DNA from: Thermoanaerobaculia bacterium
Lineage (GTDB): Bacteria; Acidobacteriota; Thermoanaerobaculia; UBA5066
Length of the DNA: 61,226 nucleotides
Reading direction: 5' to 3'
Assembly: GCA_022071945.1 (NCBI GenBank)
Contig: JAJVIN010000031.1
Coordinates: 1-61,226 of the forward strand
A model generated the notes under the pieces. It was not told the origin of the DNA, ran no database searches, and saw only the letters and a list, made by a program, of their open reading frames with translations. Each line of letters opens with the position of its first letter. Positions within the stretch are counted from its first letter, which is position 1. Both the position numbers and the translations under genes were made by a program. Shown piece after piece: positions 25,671 through 34,871 of the stretch.

Positions 25671-27629
25671 TCAATCCGCCATCGTCGAGAGGTCTCCGGG
25701 ATCCTCACCCATCTCGACCGCCTTCAGGTACCGCCGCATGATCTTCCCGGAGCGCGTCTTCGGGAGCGACGTCCGGATCTCGATCTCGGATGGCTGCGCG
25801 ATCGGTCCGAGGTCCTGCCTGACGTGGTCCTTGAGGCTCCCGATGAGGCCAGGGCCGGACTCGACCCCCGCCTTCAGAACGACGAAGGCCTTGATCTTCT
25901 CTCCCTTGACCGGGTCCGGGAGCCCGACCACGGCACTCTCCGCCACGGAGGGATGCCGGATGAGGGAACCCTCGACATCCGCCGTCCCGATCCGGTGGCC
26001 CGCCACGTTCAGGACGTCGTCGGCTCGGCCGAGGACGGCGAAGTACCCATCCGCATCCTTGACGGCGATGTCACCGGCCGCGTAGCAGCCCGGAATCTGC
26101 TGCCAGTACTTCTCGTAGCGCGAGTGGTCGTTCCAGACCGTTCGGAGCATGTAGGGAACGGGCTTTCTGAGGACGAGAAGTCCGCCCTCACCCTCACCCA
26201 GAGAGTTCCCCTGCCTGTCGACGACATCCGCGATGATGCCGGGCAACGGCTTCCCGACCTTTCCGGGACGGGCCTCGAAGGTGGGCAGCGTGCCGAGGAC
26301 GGGACCCGCGATCTCCGTTTGCCAGAAGTTGTCGACCACCATTCCGTTCGACTGCCCCACCAGGTTCTCCTGGCTCCACAAGTGCGCCTCGGGGTTGAGA
26401 GGCTCGCCCGCGCACGCGATCAGGCGCAGTCTCGACAGGTCGTACTTCGCGGGGAGAGAGGCCCCGTGGCTCATCCACATCCTCACGGCCGTCGGCGCGG
26501 TGAACAGGAGGTTGACGCCGAACCTCTCGCACAGTTCCCACGTCACCTCGGGAGACGGAAAGTCAGGAACGCCCTCGCGGCAGAAGACCGTGGCCCCGAC
26601 CGAGAGGGGCCCGTAGACGATGAACGAGTGGCCCACGATCCAGCCGATGTCGGAAGTCGACCAATAGATGTCGCGCTCGCCGATCTGGTAGAAGGCCCGG
26701 GAAAGGTAGTTCACGCCGACCATGTAGCCGCCGGTGGCGTGGACCACCCCCTTCGGGGTCCCGGTCGTTCCGGATGTGTAGAGAATGAAGAGCGGATCCT
26801 CGGAGTCCATGGGCTCCGGCGGACAGTGGATGTCGCGGGCCTTTTGGATGTCGTAGAAGTCGTGCTCCCGCTCGCTCTCGAACTCGAACGGCGCGTCGCC
26901 GGGCCGGGAACCCCTGCGGTGAACGACGACGTGCTCGACGAACGGCAGGTCCCTGACGGCCTCGTCGATCGTCGGCTTGAGCGGCAGCTTCTTTCCGCGG
27001 CGGAAGGTGAAGTCCGAGCAGACGATCACTTTCGCCCTCGAGTCGACGATGCGGGACTTCAGGGCCTGCGTGCCCATCCCCGCGAAGACCACCGAGTGGA
27101 TGGCGCCGATACGGGCACAAGCCAGCATCGTGATGACGCCTTCGGGCACGAGGGGCATGTAGATGATGACCCGGTCGCCCTTGGCGACACCGAGCCTCTT
27201 GAGGGCGTTTGCGAACCGGTTGACCTCGCGGTAAAGGCGGTTGTAGGTGTAGGCGTGCTCCTCGCCGTCCTCTCCCACCCAGAGAAGCGCGGCCTTGTTT
27301 CTCCTGTCGCCGTACACATGGCGGTCGACGCAGTTGAAGCAGGCGTTCAGCTTGCCGGAGAGGAACCACTCGTGGCGGGGCGGATCGAACCTGAAGACCT
27401 CCTTGAACGGCTCGATCCAGTCGATTCCACTTGCCTTGTGCGCCCAGAACCCGTCGGGGTCCATCTCGGCGTGAAGGCGCTCGACCGCGTCATTCGGAAG
27501 GACCGCCTCCTTGGCGAGCCAGATCGGCGGCTTGATGACGACCTCGTCCTTCGTCAGCTTCGAGATGGCGGCCTGCTGAGATTCGCTCAGCTCGATTCCC
27601 GCCTCGCGTCCGGGCTCTCCGTCCCTCAT
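25671..27629 (-). CDS. acs: Acetyl-CoA synthetase (AMP-forming)
   Basis: 652 aa, the standard Acs length. Activates acetate via acetyl-AMP to acetyl-CoA. The P-loop A3 motif is ILYTSGTTGTPKGVVH (about residue 265), A5 is NFWQTEIAGP, and the C-terminal A10 motif TRSGKIMRRYLK contains the Lys that is reversibly acetylated in known enzymes (near 625). The adenylation motif DIGWIVGHSFIVYGPL is also conserved. ATG 27629 is chosen because GGGAGGTTGTG lies just upstream and gives the normal N-terminus; the frame continues upstream 62 codons without homology. Transcribed divergently from the tyrosine phosphatase. Confidence 0.97.
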   Translation of the reverse strand: MRDGEPGREAGIELSESQQAAISKLTKDEVVIKPPIWLAKEAVLPNDAVERLHAEMDPDGFWAHKASGIDWIEPFKEVFRFDPPRHEWFLSGKLNACFNCVDRHVYGDRRNKAALLWVGEDGEEHAYTYNRLYREVNRFANALKRLGVAKGDRVIIYMPLVPEGVITMLACARIGAIHSVVFAGMGTQALKSRIVDSRAKVIVCSDFTFRRGKKLPLKPTIDEAVRDLPFVEHVVVHRRGSRPGDAPFEFESEREHDFYDIQKARDIHCPPEPMDSEDPLFILYTSGTTGTPKGVVHATGGYMVGVNYLSRAFYQIGERDIYWSTSDIGWIVGHSFIVYGPLSVGATVFCREGVPDFPSPEVTWELCERFGVNLLFTAPTAVRMWMSHGASLPAKYDLSRLRLIACAGEPLNPEAHLWSQENLVGQSNGMVVDNFWQTEIAGPVLGTLPTFEARPGKVGKPLPGIIADVVDRQGNSLGEGEGGLLVLRKPVPYMLRTVWNDHSRYEKYWQQIPGCYAAGDIAVKDADGYFAVLGRADDVLNVAGHRIGTADVEGSLIRHPSVAESAVVGLPDPVKGEKIKAFVVLKAGVESGPGLIGSLKDHVRQDLGPIAQPSEIEIRTSLPKTRSGKIMRRYLKAVEMGEDPGDLSTMAD

Positions 27630-27813
27630 CACAACCTCCCAAGAACACGGCGAATCCAGCCCGCATTGCCCATCCAGGAGAGACGTGAGAGCCCGTTCCG
27701 AGCGCCGTTCGCCGAGTTCGGCGGATTTTACGCGCCTCCCCGAATCGGATCCATCACCGGGCTGAAACTCCGCGGACTTGACGGCAGCCGGATCAGAGGG
27801 GAAGGATCCCTCC

Positions 27814-28347
27814 ATGCAGACCCCTCCGAGACCGATTCCGGAGTGTTACTGGGTGGTGCCCGGCCTCCTTCTCGCCGGCGAGTATCCAGGCGCCGTCGAC
27901 GTGGAACACGCGCGGCGCAAGATCGCTTCGATCCTGGATGCGAGGATCCGCTTCTTCATCGACCTGACTCGCGAGGGTGAGCTGGATCCCTACTCGGACC
28001 TGGTCGATGAGGAGGCAAAGAGACGCGGGATCGCCGCAACCCACCTCCGGCAGCCCGTGCGGGATCTGAGCGTCCCGAAGCCGTCCCAGATGGCGGCGAT
28101 CCTCGACCAGATCGATGCGAACCTGAAGGCCGGCGTCGGGACCTACTATCACTGCTGGGGCGGCGTGGGAAGGACCGGCACGGTCTCCGGGTGTTACTTC
28201 GTGAGGCATGGCCTGAGCGGCGAGGCGGCTCTTCTTCGCGTGGCGGAGCTCTGGAAGACCGTCCCGAAGCACTTCCGGGCGCCAGAGTCGCCCGAGACGG
28301 AAGAGCAGCGCGCCTTCGTCTTGGGCTGGAAGGAGCCCGAGAAATGA
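27814..28347 (+). CDS. Dual-specificity/tyrosine phosphatase-like protein
   Basis: 177 aa. The cysteine phosphatase P-loop is YYHCWGGVGRTGT (His 113, Cys 114, Arg 120), matching HCxxGxxRT, and the general-acid loop Asp is likely in PVRDLSVPKP (Asp 84). The N-terminal CYWVVPGLLLAGEYPG is typical of bacterial and plant atypical DSP/PTP-like proteins. ATG 27814 follows AGGGGAAGGATC; the frame extends 12 codons upstream. The stop overlaps the start of the PHP gene (ATGA), so both phosphoesterases are coupled. Substrate may be protein phosphotyrosine, inositol phosphate or another phosphate ester. Confidence 0.85.
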   Translation: MQTPPRPIPECYWVVPGLLLAGEYPGAVDVEHARRKIASILDARIRFFIDLTREGELDPYSDLVDEEAKRRGIAATHLRQPVRDLSVPKPSQMAAILDQIDANLKAGVGTYYHCWGGVGRTGTVSGCYFVRHGLSGEAALLRVAELWKTVPKHFRAPESPETEEQRAFVLGWKEPEK

Positions 28348-29186
28348 GCGAGGGAGATTTCGGGGGAGCCGACCTCCATTTCCACTCGACCTTCTCGGAC
28401 GGGGTCGAGAGCCCGGAACGCCTCGTCGAGATGGCCGTGGCCGCCGGACTCTCCGTCGTCGCGCTCTCCGATCACGATAGCCTCGAGGCCTTTCCACGGT
28501 TCCAGTCCGCCGCGTCGGCCGCGGGTCTCGTCTTCCTGAGGGCGGCCGAGCTCTCCACGGATCTTTCGGGCGAGGACATTCACATCCTCGCGTACTTCCT
28601 GGATGCCCCCCTGGGGGGCTTCGAAAGGTCCCTGAACGAGCTCCGGAAGAGCCGGCTCGACCGGGGCGAGGAGATGCTCTCGAGGCTCTCATCCCACGGG
28701 TTTCCGCTGGATCGAGACCGGATCCTGGCCTCGGCGTCGGGCGGAGCCTTCGGGCGCCCTCACATCGCGAGGGCCCTCGTCGAGGCCGGTCACGCCTCTT
28801 CCGTCGAGGAGGCCTTCCAGAAATTCCTCCAGAAGGGATGCGTCGCGTACGTGCCGAAGAGGGTGTGGCCCACGGCCGAGGCGATCCGGAGCGCGCGGGA
28901 CTCTGCCGGGATCACGTCTCTCGCCCATCCCGTCTGGTACCGCGACTCGATGGCCGTCCTCGACCACGCGGTGGCGGCCGGCCTTCACGCCATCGAGGTC
29001 TTCCACCCCGACCAGGAACCCGAGGAAGAGGCCCGGTTTCGGGCGGCCTCCTTCGAGCTCGGCCTCCTCATGACGGGGGGGTCGGACTTCCATGCGGAAA
29101 GCGAGGGAGACGCACTCGGATCGAGGCGGCTCGCCCTTCCGGAGTGGCGACGGCTCGAGGAGGTTCTCCGCGGCACGGGACAGTAG
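28344..29186 (+). CDS. PHP domain phosphoesterase (YciV/RNase AM-like)
   Basis: 280 aa. PHP motifs in order: ADLHFHSTFSDG (metal ligands His 12 and His 14), ALSDHDSLEAF, AAELSTDLSGEDIHILAYF, ITSLAHPVWYRD and TGGSDFHAES. This pattern fits the family that includes E. coli RNase AM and 3',5'-nucleotide bisphosphate phosphatases acting on pAp or short RNAs. The protein is coupled to the upstream phosphatase by ATGA and is followed by dnaB after 35 nt. Confidence 0.9.
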   Translation: MSEGDFGGADLHFHSTFSDGVESPERLVEMAVAAGLSVVALSDHDSLEAFPRFQSAASAAGLVFLRAAELSTDLSGEDIHILAYFLDAPLGGFERSLNELRKSRLDRGEEMLSRLSSHGFPLDRDRILASASGGAFGRPHIARALVEAGHASSVEEAFQKFLQKGCVAYVPKRVWPTAEAIRSARDSAGITSLAHPVWYRDSMAVLDHAVAAGLHAIEVFHPDQEPEEEARFRAASFELGLLMTGGSDFHAESEGDALGSRRLALPEWRRLEEVLRGTGQ

Positions 29187-29221
29187 ACCGGCGAGCCGAT
29201 TCGGGGAGAATAGCGGGTCCC

Positions 29222-30577
29222 ATGGCCTCCGCAGCACCCTATTCCGAAGAGTCCCTCCCGGGGCGTCCCGAGGCGGAACGAAGCCTCCTGGGCTCGGTCC
29301 TGATCGACGACGGCCTCCTGCCCCGGGTGATGGAGTTCCTGGTCCCCGACGACTTCGCGACCGAGCCGCACCGCCTGATCTACGAGGCGTGCCTTCGGCT
29401 CGCGGACCGCAAGGACGGAGTCGACCTCGTCACCGTCCGCCACGAGCTCGACAGGACCGGGATGCTGGTCCGGGCCGGGGGGCCCGCCTACCTGGCGAGC
29501 CTCGTGGATCTGGTCCCCGACGTCGAGAACGTCGAGTCCTACGCCCGCCTCATTCGCGAGGCCTCGATCCGAAGACAGCTGATCCGGAGCTCTCGCCGGG
29601 CGATCCGGGATGCCGTCGAGGCGGCGGACGCCCATTCCGTCCTCGAGGCCGCCCAGCGCGAGCTCGTCGAGATCGCCAAGGGCTCGATCCAGGGAGGCTT
29701 CGTCCAGCTCGGCGTCATCGCCGAGAAGAACGAGGAGGACATCCAGAAGATCCACGGCCGCGGCACGATGCTGACGGGGCTCCCGACCGGATTCGCCCGG
29801 ATGAACTCCTACACCCAGGGCCTCCAGCGCTCGGACCTCATCATCCTCGCGGCCCGGCCCGGCATGGGAAAGACCGCCTTCGCCCTCAACATCGCGACCC
29901 ACCTCACCATGCACGAGACGCATCCGGTCGGCTTCTTCTCGCTCGAGATGTCCTCGTCCCAGCTTGCGATGCGCATCCAGTGCTCGGAGGCGCGGGTGAA
30001 CCTCCAGCGCCTGCGCGAGGGACGCCTGACGAAGGAAGAGAAGAAGCTCCTCTTTCTGACGACCCAGCAGATGCGCGAGGCCAAGTTCTTCATCGACGAC
30101 ACCCCATCGATCACCCTTCTCGAGATGCGGGCCCGGGCGCTCCAGTTGAAACAGCGCAGCGGCCTGGACGCGATCTTCGTCGACTACATCCAGATCATGG
30201 GTTCGCGGACGAAGTACGAGAACCGCACCCAGGAGGTCGGTTCGTTCTCCCGGGGGTTGAAGGCGCTCGCCAAGGAGCTGGACGTCCCCGTCATCGCCCT
30301 CTCGCAGCTCTCGCGCCGGACCGAGCAGCGCGGCTCCGACAAGGAACCCCAGCTCTCCGACCTTCGCGAGTCCGGGTCGATCGAGCAAGACGCGGACGTC
30401 GTGATCTTCCTCTCACGGCCCGAGTACTACGATCCCGACACCGACCAGAAGAACCTCTGCGACGTCATCATCGCCAAGCAGAGAAACGGCCCCACGGGCC
30501 GCTTCACGCTCGGCTGGTTCGGGGAATACACGAAGTTCTCGGACCTCGCTCAGTTCGAGGAAGGCCAGGGAGCGTAG
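29222..30577 (+). CDS. dnaB: Replicative DNA helicase DnaB
   Basis: 451 aa. The N-terminal primase-interacting domain begins GRPEAERSLLGSVLIDDG, and the RecA-like helicase domain carries Walker A AARPGMGKTAFALNIA (about residues 211-226), FFSLEMSSSQLAMR, Walker B IFVDYIQIM and LSQLSRRTEQRGSDKEPQLSDLRESG. Length and motifs are complete and no intein is present. The ATG at 29222 starts the expected N-terminus; the ribosome-binding site is weak. Followed by alr after 8 nt, a coupling common in many bacteria. Confidence 0.98.
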   Translation: MASAAPYSEESLPGRPEAERSLLGSVLIDDGLLPRVMEFLVPDDFATEPHRLIYEACLRLADRKDGVDLVTVRHELDRTGMLVRAGGPAYLASLVDLVPDVENVESYARLIREASIRRQLIRSSRRAIRDAVEAADAHSVLEAAQRELVEIAKGSIQGGFVQLGVIAEKNEEDIQKIHGRGTMLTGLPTGFARMNSYTQGLQRSDLIILAARPGMGKTAFALNIATHLTMHETHPVGFFSLEMSSSQLAMRIQCSEARVNLQRLREGRLTKEEKKLLFLTTQQMREAKFFIDDTPSITLLEMRARALQLKQRSGLDAIFVDYIQIMGSRTKYENRTQEVGSFSRGLKALAKELDVPVIALSQLSRRTEQRGSDKEPQLSDLRESGSIEQDADVVIFLSRPEYYDPDTDQKNLCDVIIAKQRNGPTGRFTLGWFGEYTKFSDLAQFEEGQGA

Positions 30578-30585
30578 GGGACCCG

Positions 30586-31812
30586 ATGCACCGGCTACGC
30601 CCGACCCGGGCGGTGATCGATCTGGATGCCCTCTCGCGGAACTTCCATCGCATCGCCTCCGCGCTTCCCAGGGGCTGCGAGGTGATGCCCGTCGTCAAGG
30701 CGGACGCCTACGGGCACGGAGCCGAGGCCGTCGCGCCGCGGCTGGAAAAAGAAGGAGCACGGTCCTTCGCGGTGGCCGTCGTCGAGGAAGGCGTGGAGCT
30801 TCGCCGCGCCGGCGTTCTCTCCGAGATCCTGGTCATGGGCTGGACGGGCGACGGACAGCTGCCCGAGCTCCTCAGATTCGGTCTCGTGGCCAATGTCCAC
30901 AGGTTCGAGATGCTCGACGATCTCGCCTCGTTTGCACGGGGCCGGGGCGTCCGCGTGAGCGTCCACATCAAGTTCGACACAGGTTTCACCCGCCTCGGAT
31001 TCCGGCCAGAGGACCTCGGCGAGCTGATCGGCAAGCTCGAGATGAACCGGGACGTTCTCGAGATCAGCGGCGCGTTCCAGAACTTCGCCACGGCCGATTC
31101 GGAAGACAGGACCCAGGTCCACCAGCAGATCCGGACGTTCTCCGGGATGGTGGGCCGGCTCGGGGAGGCCGGATTCCGCCCTCCGGTCATCCATGTCTCC
31201 AACAGCGCGGGGACGCTGCGCCCCCCGCACTGGCCCGAGGACCTTCCCGCTCCGGCGCGGGTGCGGCCCGGCCTGATCCTCTATTCCCGATTTCCGGGAG
31301 TCTCGGGCCCCGAATTCGAGGACGTGATGTCCTTCACGACGGTCGTCGACCAGGTGAAGAGGGTCCCCGCCGGGACCCGGGTCGGGTACGGCGGGACGTT
31401 CCTGACCTCCCGGGCGTCGACGCTCGCCATCCTGCCCGTGGGCTATGCGGACGGGGTGCCGCGTTCGCTTTCCGGAAGGGGATCCGTCCTCGTCCAGGGA
31501 GCCCGGTGCCCGATCGTGGGACGTGTCTCGATGGACTTGACCGCCGTCGACGTCACGGACCTTCCCGAGCCCCCTTCCCCTGGAGACCCGGTGATCCTCT
31601 TCGGACGGCAAGGCGCGGAGAGGCTCGGGGTCGAGGAGATCGCCGAGGTCGCCGGGACGGTCGGCTGGGAGATCCTCTGCGGGGTTGGCCCGCGCGTCCC
31701 GCGGGTGATTCTGGAGGAAGGGCGGCCCCCCAGGGTCCTCACACGCTTCTACCCGGACGGCGACCTCGGATTCGACGGCAGCCCGGTAGGCTACTCTCAG
31801 GGACAAGAGTGA
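30586..31812 (+). CDS. alr: Alanine racemase
   Basis: 408 aa PLP enzyme that makes D-alanine for peptidoglycan. The PLP lysine is Lys 38 in VVKADAYGHG, and the second base Tyr is in GTRVGYGGTF. RVSMDLTAVDVTD and PVGYADG are family signatures. Length is slightly greater than the usual 360-380 aa because of the C-terminal region. The start follows dnaB by 8 nt with GCGTAGGGG upstream. The stop overlaps mlaE as TGATG, tying cell-wall precursor synthesis to the lipid-transport operon. Confidence 0.96.
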   Translation: MHRLRPTRAVIDLDALSRNFHRIASALPRGCEVMPVVKADAYGHGAEAVAPRLEKEGARSFAVAVVEEGVELRRAGVLSEILVMGWTGDGQLPELLRFGLVANVHRFEMLDDLASFARGRGVRVSVHIKFDTGFTRLGFRPEDLGELIGKLEMNRDVLEISGAFQNFATADSEDRTQVHQQIRTFSGMVGRLGEAGFRPPVIHVSNSAGTLRPPHWPEDLPAPARVRPGLILYSRFPGVSGPEFEDVMSFTTVVDQVKRVPAGTRVGYGGTFLTSRASTLAILPVGYADGVPRSLSGRGSVLVQGARCPIVGRVSMDLTAVDVTDLPEPPSPGDPVILFGRQGAERLGVEEIAEVAGTVGWEILCGVGPRVPRVILEEGRPPRVLTRFYPDGDLGFDGSPVGYSQGQE

Positions 31813-32576
31813 TGGCGGTTCTCGAGTTCTTCGGCCGGCTGCTTCTGGGGTTCCTGGAGGGGCTCGGGCGATTCTTCGTCCTCTTGGGCCAGACCCTCCG
31901 CGGGGTCTTTCGCCCCTGGGACCTGCGAGCACTGGCCGCGCAGATGATCCGGGTCGGCATCGACTCGGTGCCCGTCGTCTTTCTGACCGCATTCTTCACG
32001 GGCGGCGTCATGGCGCTGCAGACCTATACGGGCTTCGCCCGTTTCAACGCCGAGGGCTTCGTGGGCTCCGTGGTCGCGCTTTCCATGCTCCGGGAGCTCT
32101 CACCGGTCCTGACGGGCTTGATGGTGACGGGCCGCGCCGGAAGCGCCATGGCCGCCGAAATCGGATCGATGCGCGTCACCGAGCAGATCGACGCGCTCGT
32201 CGCCTTCGCGACGGATCCGGTCCACTACCTTTTCGTGCCGCGCGTCCTGGCCGCCATCCTCGTCGTGCCGATGCTGGTCGTGATCGGCAACGCCACCGGG
32301 ATCGCGGGCGGATACGTCATCGCGGTCCGAATCCTGGGCGCCAATCCCGTCGTCTACCTCTCGAACTCCTTTCAATACCTCGAGGCGAACGACCTCTGGT
32401 CCGGCCTCATCAAGGCCGCGGTCTTCGGGAGTCTCCTCTCGCTCATCGGGTGTCAGCAGGGCTTCGACACACGCGGGGGTGCCGAGGGGGTCGGACGCTC
32501 GACGACGTCAGCGGTGGTTCTGGGCTCGCTGGCGATTCTCATCGCCGATTTCTTTCTCACGAAGGTCCTCTTCTGA
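31812..32576 (+). CDS. mlaE: MlaE-type ABC lipid transporter permease
   Basis: 254 aa inner-membrane permease. The family core is present: FLTAFFTGGVMALQTYTGF, LSMLRELSPVLTGLMVTGRAGSAMAAEIGSM and EQIDAL, followed by RVLAAILVVPMLVVIGN and GCQQGFDTRGGAEGVGRSTT. MlaE with MlaF and an MCE protein moves phospholipids across the envelope. The start and stop overlap with alr (TGATG) and mlaF (TGATG), so these genes are translated as a unit. No mlaA, mlaB or mlaC is present. Confidence 0.95.
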   Translation: MAVLEFFGRLLLGFLEGLGRFFVLLGQTLRGVFRPWDLRALAAQMIRVGIDSVPVVFLTAFFTGGVMALQTYTGFARFNAEGFVGSVVALSMLRELSPVLTGLMVTGRAGSAMAAEIGSMRVTEQIDALVAFATDPVHYLFVPRVLAAILVVPMLVVIGNATGIAGGYVIAVRILGANPVVYLSNSFQYLEANDLWSGLIKAAVFGSLLSLIGCQQGFDTRGGAEGVGRSTTSAVVLGSLAILIADFFLTKVLF

Positions 32577-33340
32577 TGGCCGAACCGGTCCGCGTGAGGC
32601 TGTCGGGCCTGAAAAAGGCGTTCGGCCCGAAGAAGGTGCTCGACGGGCTCGACCTGACGATCGAGAAGGGCACGTCGATCGTGATCCTGGGCCGGTCGGG
32701 CATGGGCAAGAGCGTCCTTCTCAAGCACATGGTCGGGCTCCTGTCGCCCGACGCCGGAAAGGTCGAGATCGACGGCGAGGACCTCTGGAAGAGCCCATCG
32801 GGGAAGCGGAATAACCTGCGGAGCCGCTTCGGGATGGCGTTTCAGGAGGGGGCGCTTTTCGACTCGATGAACGTCGGCGAGAACATCGCCTTTCCGCTCC
32901 GAAGGCTGACGAAACTGAAGCCAGCCGACATCAAGAAGCGGGTGGCCGAGTGTCTCGAACTCGTCCACTTGCCCGGCATCGAATCCAAGCTCCCCTCGGA
33001 GCTGTCCGGAGGGATGCGCCGGCGAGTCGGTTTCGCCCGGGCGATCGCCCACCAGCCCGAGATCCTCCTCTTCGACGAGCCGACGACGGGACTCGACCCG
33101 ATCATGACCGACGCCCTCGTGAGAGTGATCGACGAGCTGAAGCGGCGGCTCGATCCGACGATGGTGACGATCACCCATGACTTGAAAGTCGCCTTTTCGA
33201 TCGCCGATCGCGTGGCCCTTCTGAACAACGGCAGGATCGTGGCCGACCTGCCCCCCAGGGAATTCGAGTCCTCGAGGGACCCGCTCGTCGCCGCTTTCGT
33301 CCGGGGCGACAGCCAGCTCGATCCGGACGCCGTAGACTGA
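32576..33340 (+). CDS. mlaF: MlaF-type ABC transporter ATP-binding protein
   Basis: 254 aa ATPase. Walker A is LGRSGMGKSVLLKHM (about residues 38-52), the Q loop is GMAFQEGALFDSM (MlaF-type), the ABC signature is LSGGMRRRVGFARAI, Walker B is ILLFDEPTTGLDP and switch His is in ITHDLK. Powers the MlaE permease. Coupled by TGATG to mlaE and 10 nt upstream of the MCE gene. Confidence 0.96.
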   Translation: MAEPVRVRLSGLKKAFGPKKVLDGLDLTIEKGTSIVILGRSGMGKSVLLKHMVGLLSPDAGKVEIDGEDLWKSPSGKRNNLRSRFGMAFQEGALFDSMNVGENIAFPLRRLTKLKPADIKKRVAECLELVHLPGIESKLPSELSGGMRRRVGFARAIAHQPEILLFDEPTTGLDPIMTDALVRVIDELKRRLDPTMVTITHDLKVAFSIADRVALLNNGRIVADLPPREFESSRDPLVAAFVRGDSQLDPDAVD

Positions 33341-33350
33341 GGAGCCCGGC

Positions 33351-34790
33351 ATGACCACGACAGCCAAAATCGGAGCCTTCTTTCTCGCCGTTCTCGCTCT
33401 CCTTGCCGTCCTGATCATCAAGATCGAGGACATCCCCGTCGGAAAGGGCAAGAAGCTCCAGTCGATCGAGATCCGCTTCGAGAACGTGGCGGGCCTCGAC
33501 GACAAGTCGGCCGTGAGGATCGCGGGCGTGAGGGTCGGGAAGGTCGATGGAATCCGGCTCCTGCCCGACGGCACGGCTCTCGCCCGGATCGTCCTCGACA
33601 CCGAGGTCGAGCTCAGAGACGGAGCCTCCGGCCAGATCCGCAACATGGGCATGCTGGGCGACAAGTACATCGAGCTTTACCCCGGACTCCCTTCGGGCAC
33701 GAAGCTCCCGGACGGCGCCCGCCTCGACGGCACGTTCCCGAAGGGGTTCGACGACATCACGAAGCTCGCGATCGAGATCGGCAAGGACGTCAAGGAGATC
33801 ACCGGGGCCCTGAAGAACTCCGTCGGCGGCGACCAGGGAACCGAGAAGCTCAACCGCATCGTCGACAACATCGGAGCCCTCGCCGAGGCCCTCCGGAAGC
33901 TCGTCGAGTCCAACCGCGAGAACGCCGACGTCACGATGGCGAATCTCCGCCAGTTCTCCGGAGAGATCCGGGAGACCCTCGCGCGCCTCGACCGGATCCT
34001 CGACGAAAACCGGTCGGGCGTGAAGAGCTCGGTTTCGAACATCGACGACATCACCGGAAAGCTGAAGAAGACGACGGACAACCTGAACTCCATCACGTCC
34101 AAGATCGACACGGGAGACGGCACGATCGGCAAGCTCCTCAACTCCGAGGAGACTCATCGCAACCTCAATGACGCCCTCCAGTCCGTCAAGTCCGGCGTGG
34201 ACTCGCTCAACACGACCCTGACGCGCATCAACCGGATCGAGCTGGACCTCGGCTTTCGCGGAGAGTTCATGTCCCGCGAGTCGGTCATGAAGGGCTACTT
34301 CACCGTGGACGTCACCCCGCGCGAGAACAAGTTCTACAGGGTGGAGCTGAGCGCCATCCCGGGCGGCCTCAGACGCGACACCACCGAGACGACGACCGTG
34401 ACCCTCCCCGACGGCTCGGAGACCATCACGAAGAAGAACATCGAGACCTACGAGGACAAGTTCGGCCTTTCCGTCCAGCTCGGATACCGCAAGAGCGACA
34501 CGATCCTGCGGGCCGGACTCTTCGAGTCACGCGGCGGACTCGGGCTCGACCAGTACTGGCTCGACGACAAGCTGAAGCTCTCGGCCGAGGCCTGGGACTT
34601 CGGCCGCCGGAATGCCTCGGCGCACTACAAGTTCTACGGCGAGTGGAGAGCGAGCCCGAGCGTGTTCCTCTCGACCGGAGTCGACGAGATCATGAACTCG
34701 GATAGGAGGTCCTGGTTCCTCGGAGCCGGCATCCGATGGAAGGACGAGGACATCAAGTCGTTCCTGGGCCTCGTGCCCCTGACGCGGTGA
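33351..34790 (+). CDS. MCE (MlaD) protein with C-terminal beta-barrel-like domain
   Basis: 479 aa. Residues 7-25 (IGAFFLAVLALLAVLIIKI) are an inner-membrane anchor; the MCE domain spans about 38-125 (IEIRFENVAGLDDKSAVRIAGV, VGKVDGIRL, NMGMLGDKYIELYPG). A helical stretch of about 150 residues follows (ITGALKNSV, TTDNLNSITSKIDTGDGTIGKLLNSEE). The last 180 residues alternate polar and aromatic strands (YFTVDVTPRENKFYRVELSA, FGLSVQLGYRKSDTILRAGL, HYKFYGEWRASPSVFLSTG, WFLGAGIRW), the pattern of outer-membrane strands. MlaD alone is about 180 aa. GAGGAG precedes the start. It may bridge both membranes; the barrel assignment is inference. Confidence 0.88.
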   Translation: MTTTAKIGAFFLAVLALLAVLIIKIEDIPVGKGKKLQSIEIRFENVAGLDDKSAVRIAGVRVGKVDGIRLLPDGTALARIVLDTEVELRDGASGQIRNMGMLGDKYIELYPGLPSGTKLPDGARLDGTFPKGFDDITKLAIEIGKDVKEITGALKNSVGGDQGTEKLNRIVDNIGALAEALRKLVESNRENADVTMANLRQFSGEIRETLARLDRILDENRSGVKSSVSNIDDITGKLKKTTDNLNSITSKIDTGDGTIGKLLNSEETHRNLNDALQSVKSGVDSLNTTLTRINRIELDLGFRGEFMSRESVMKGYFTVDVTPRENKFYRVELSAIPGGLRRDTTETTTVTLPDGSETITKKNIETYEDKFGLSVQLGYRKSDTILRAGLFESRGGLGLDQYWLDDKLKLSAEAWDFGRRNASAHYKFYGEWRASPSVFLSTGVDEIMNSDRRSWFLGAGIRWKDEDIKSFLGLVPLTR

Positions 34791-34811
34791 CCCGAAGACC
34801 TCGCACCTCCA

Positions 34812-34838
34812 CCGGCGCGGCGAGCCGGCTTTCCTTCC
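34812..34838 (+). terminator. Weak hairpin after the MCE gene
   Basis: A 5-bp GC stem (34812-34816 with 34824-34828) is followed by CTTTCCTTCC, 21 nt past the mlaD-like stop. It is weak but in the right place. Confidence 0.3.
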
Positions 34839-34871
34839 GCGTCGCGGGTGGACGGGCGGCGAGCTAGCGCG

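Noticed and set aside
28838-29221. Upstream extension of the dnaB reading frame across the PHP gene
   Set aside because: The extension is Arg/Pro-rich and overlaps a complete PHP gene; the ATG at 29222 gives the standard DnaB N-terminus.
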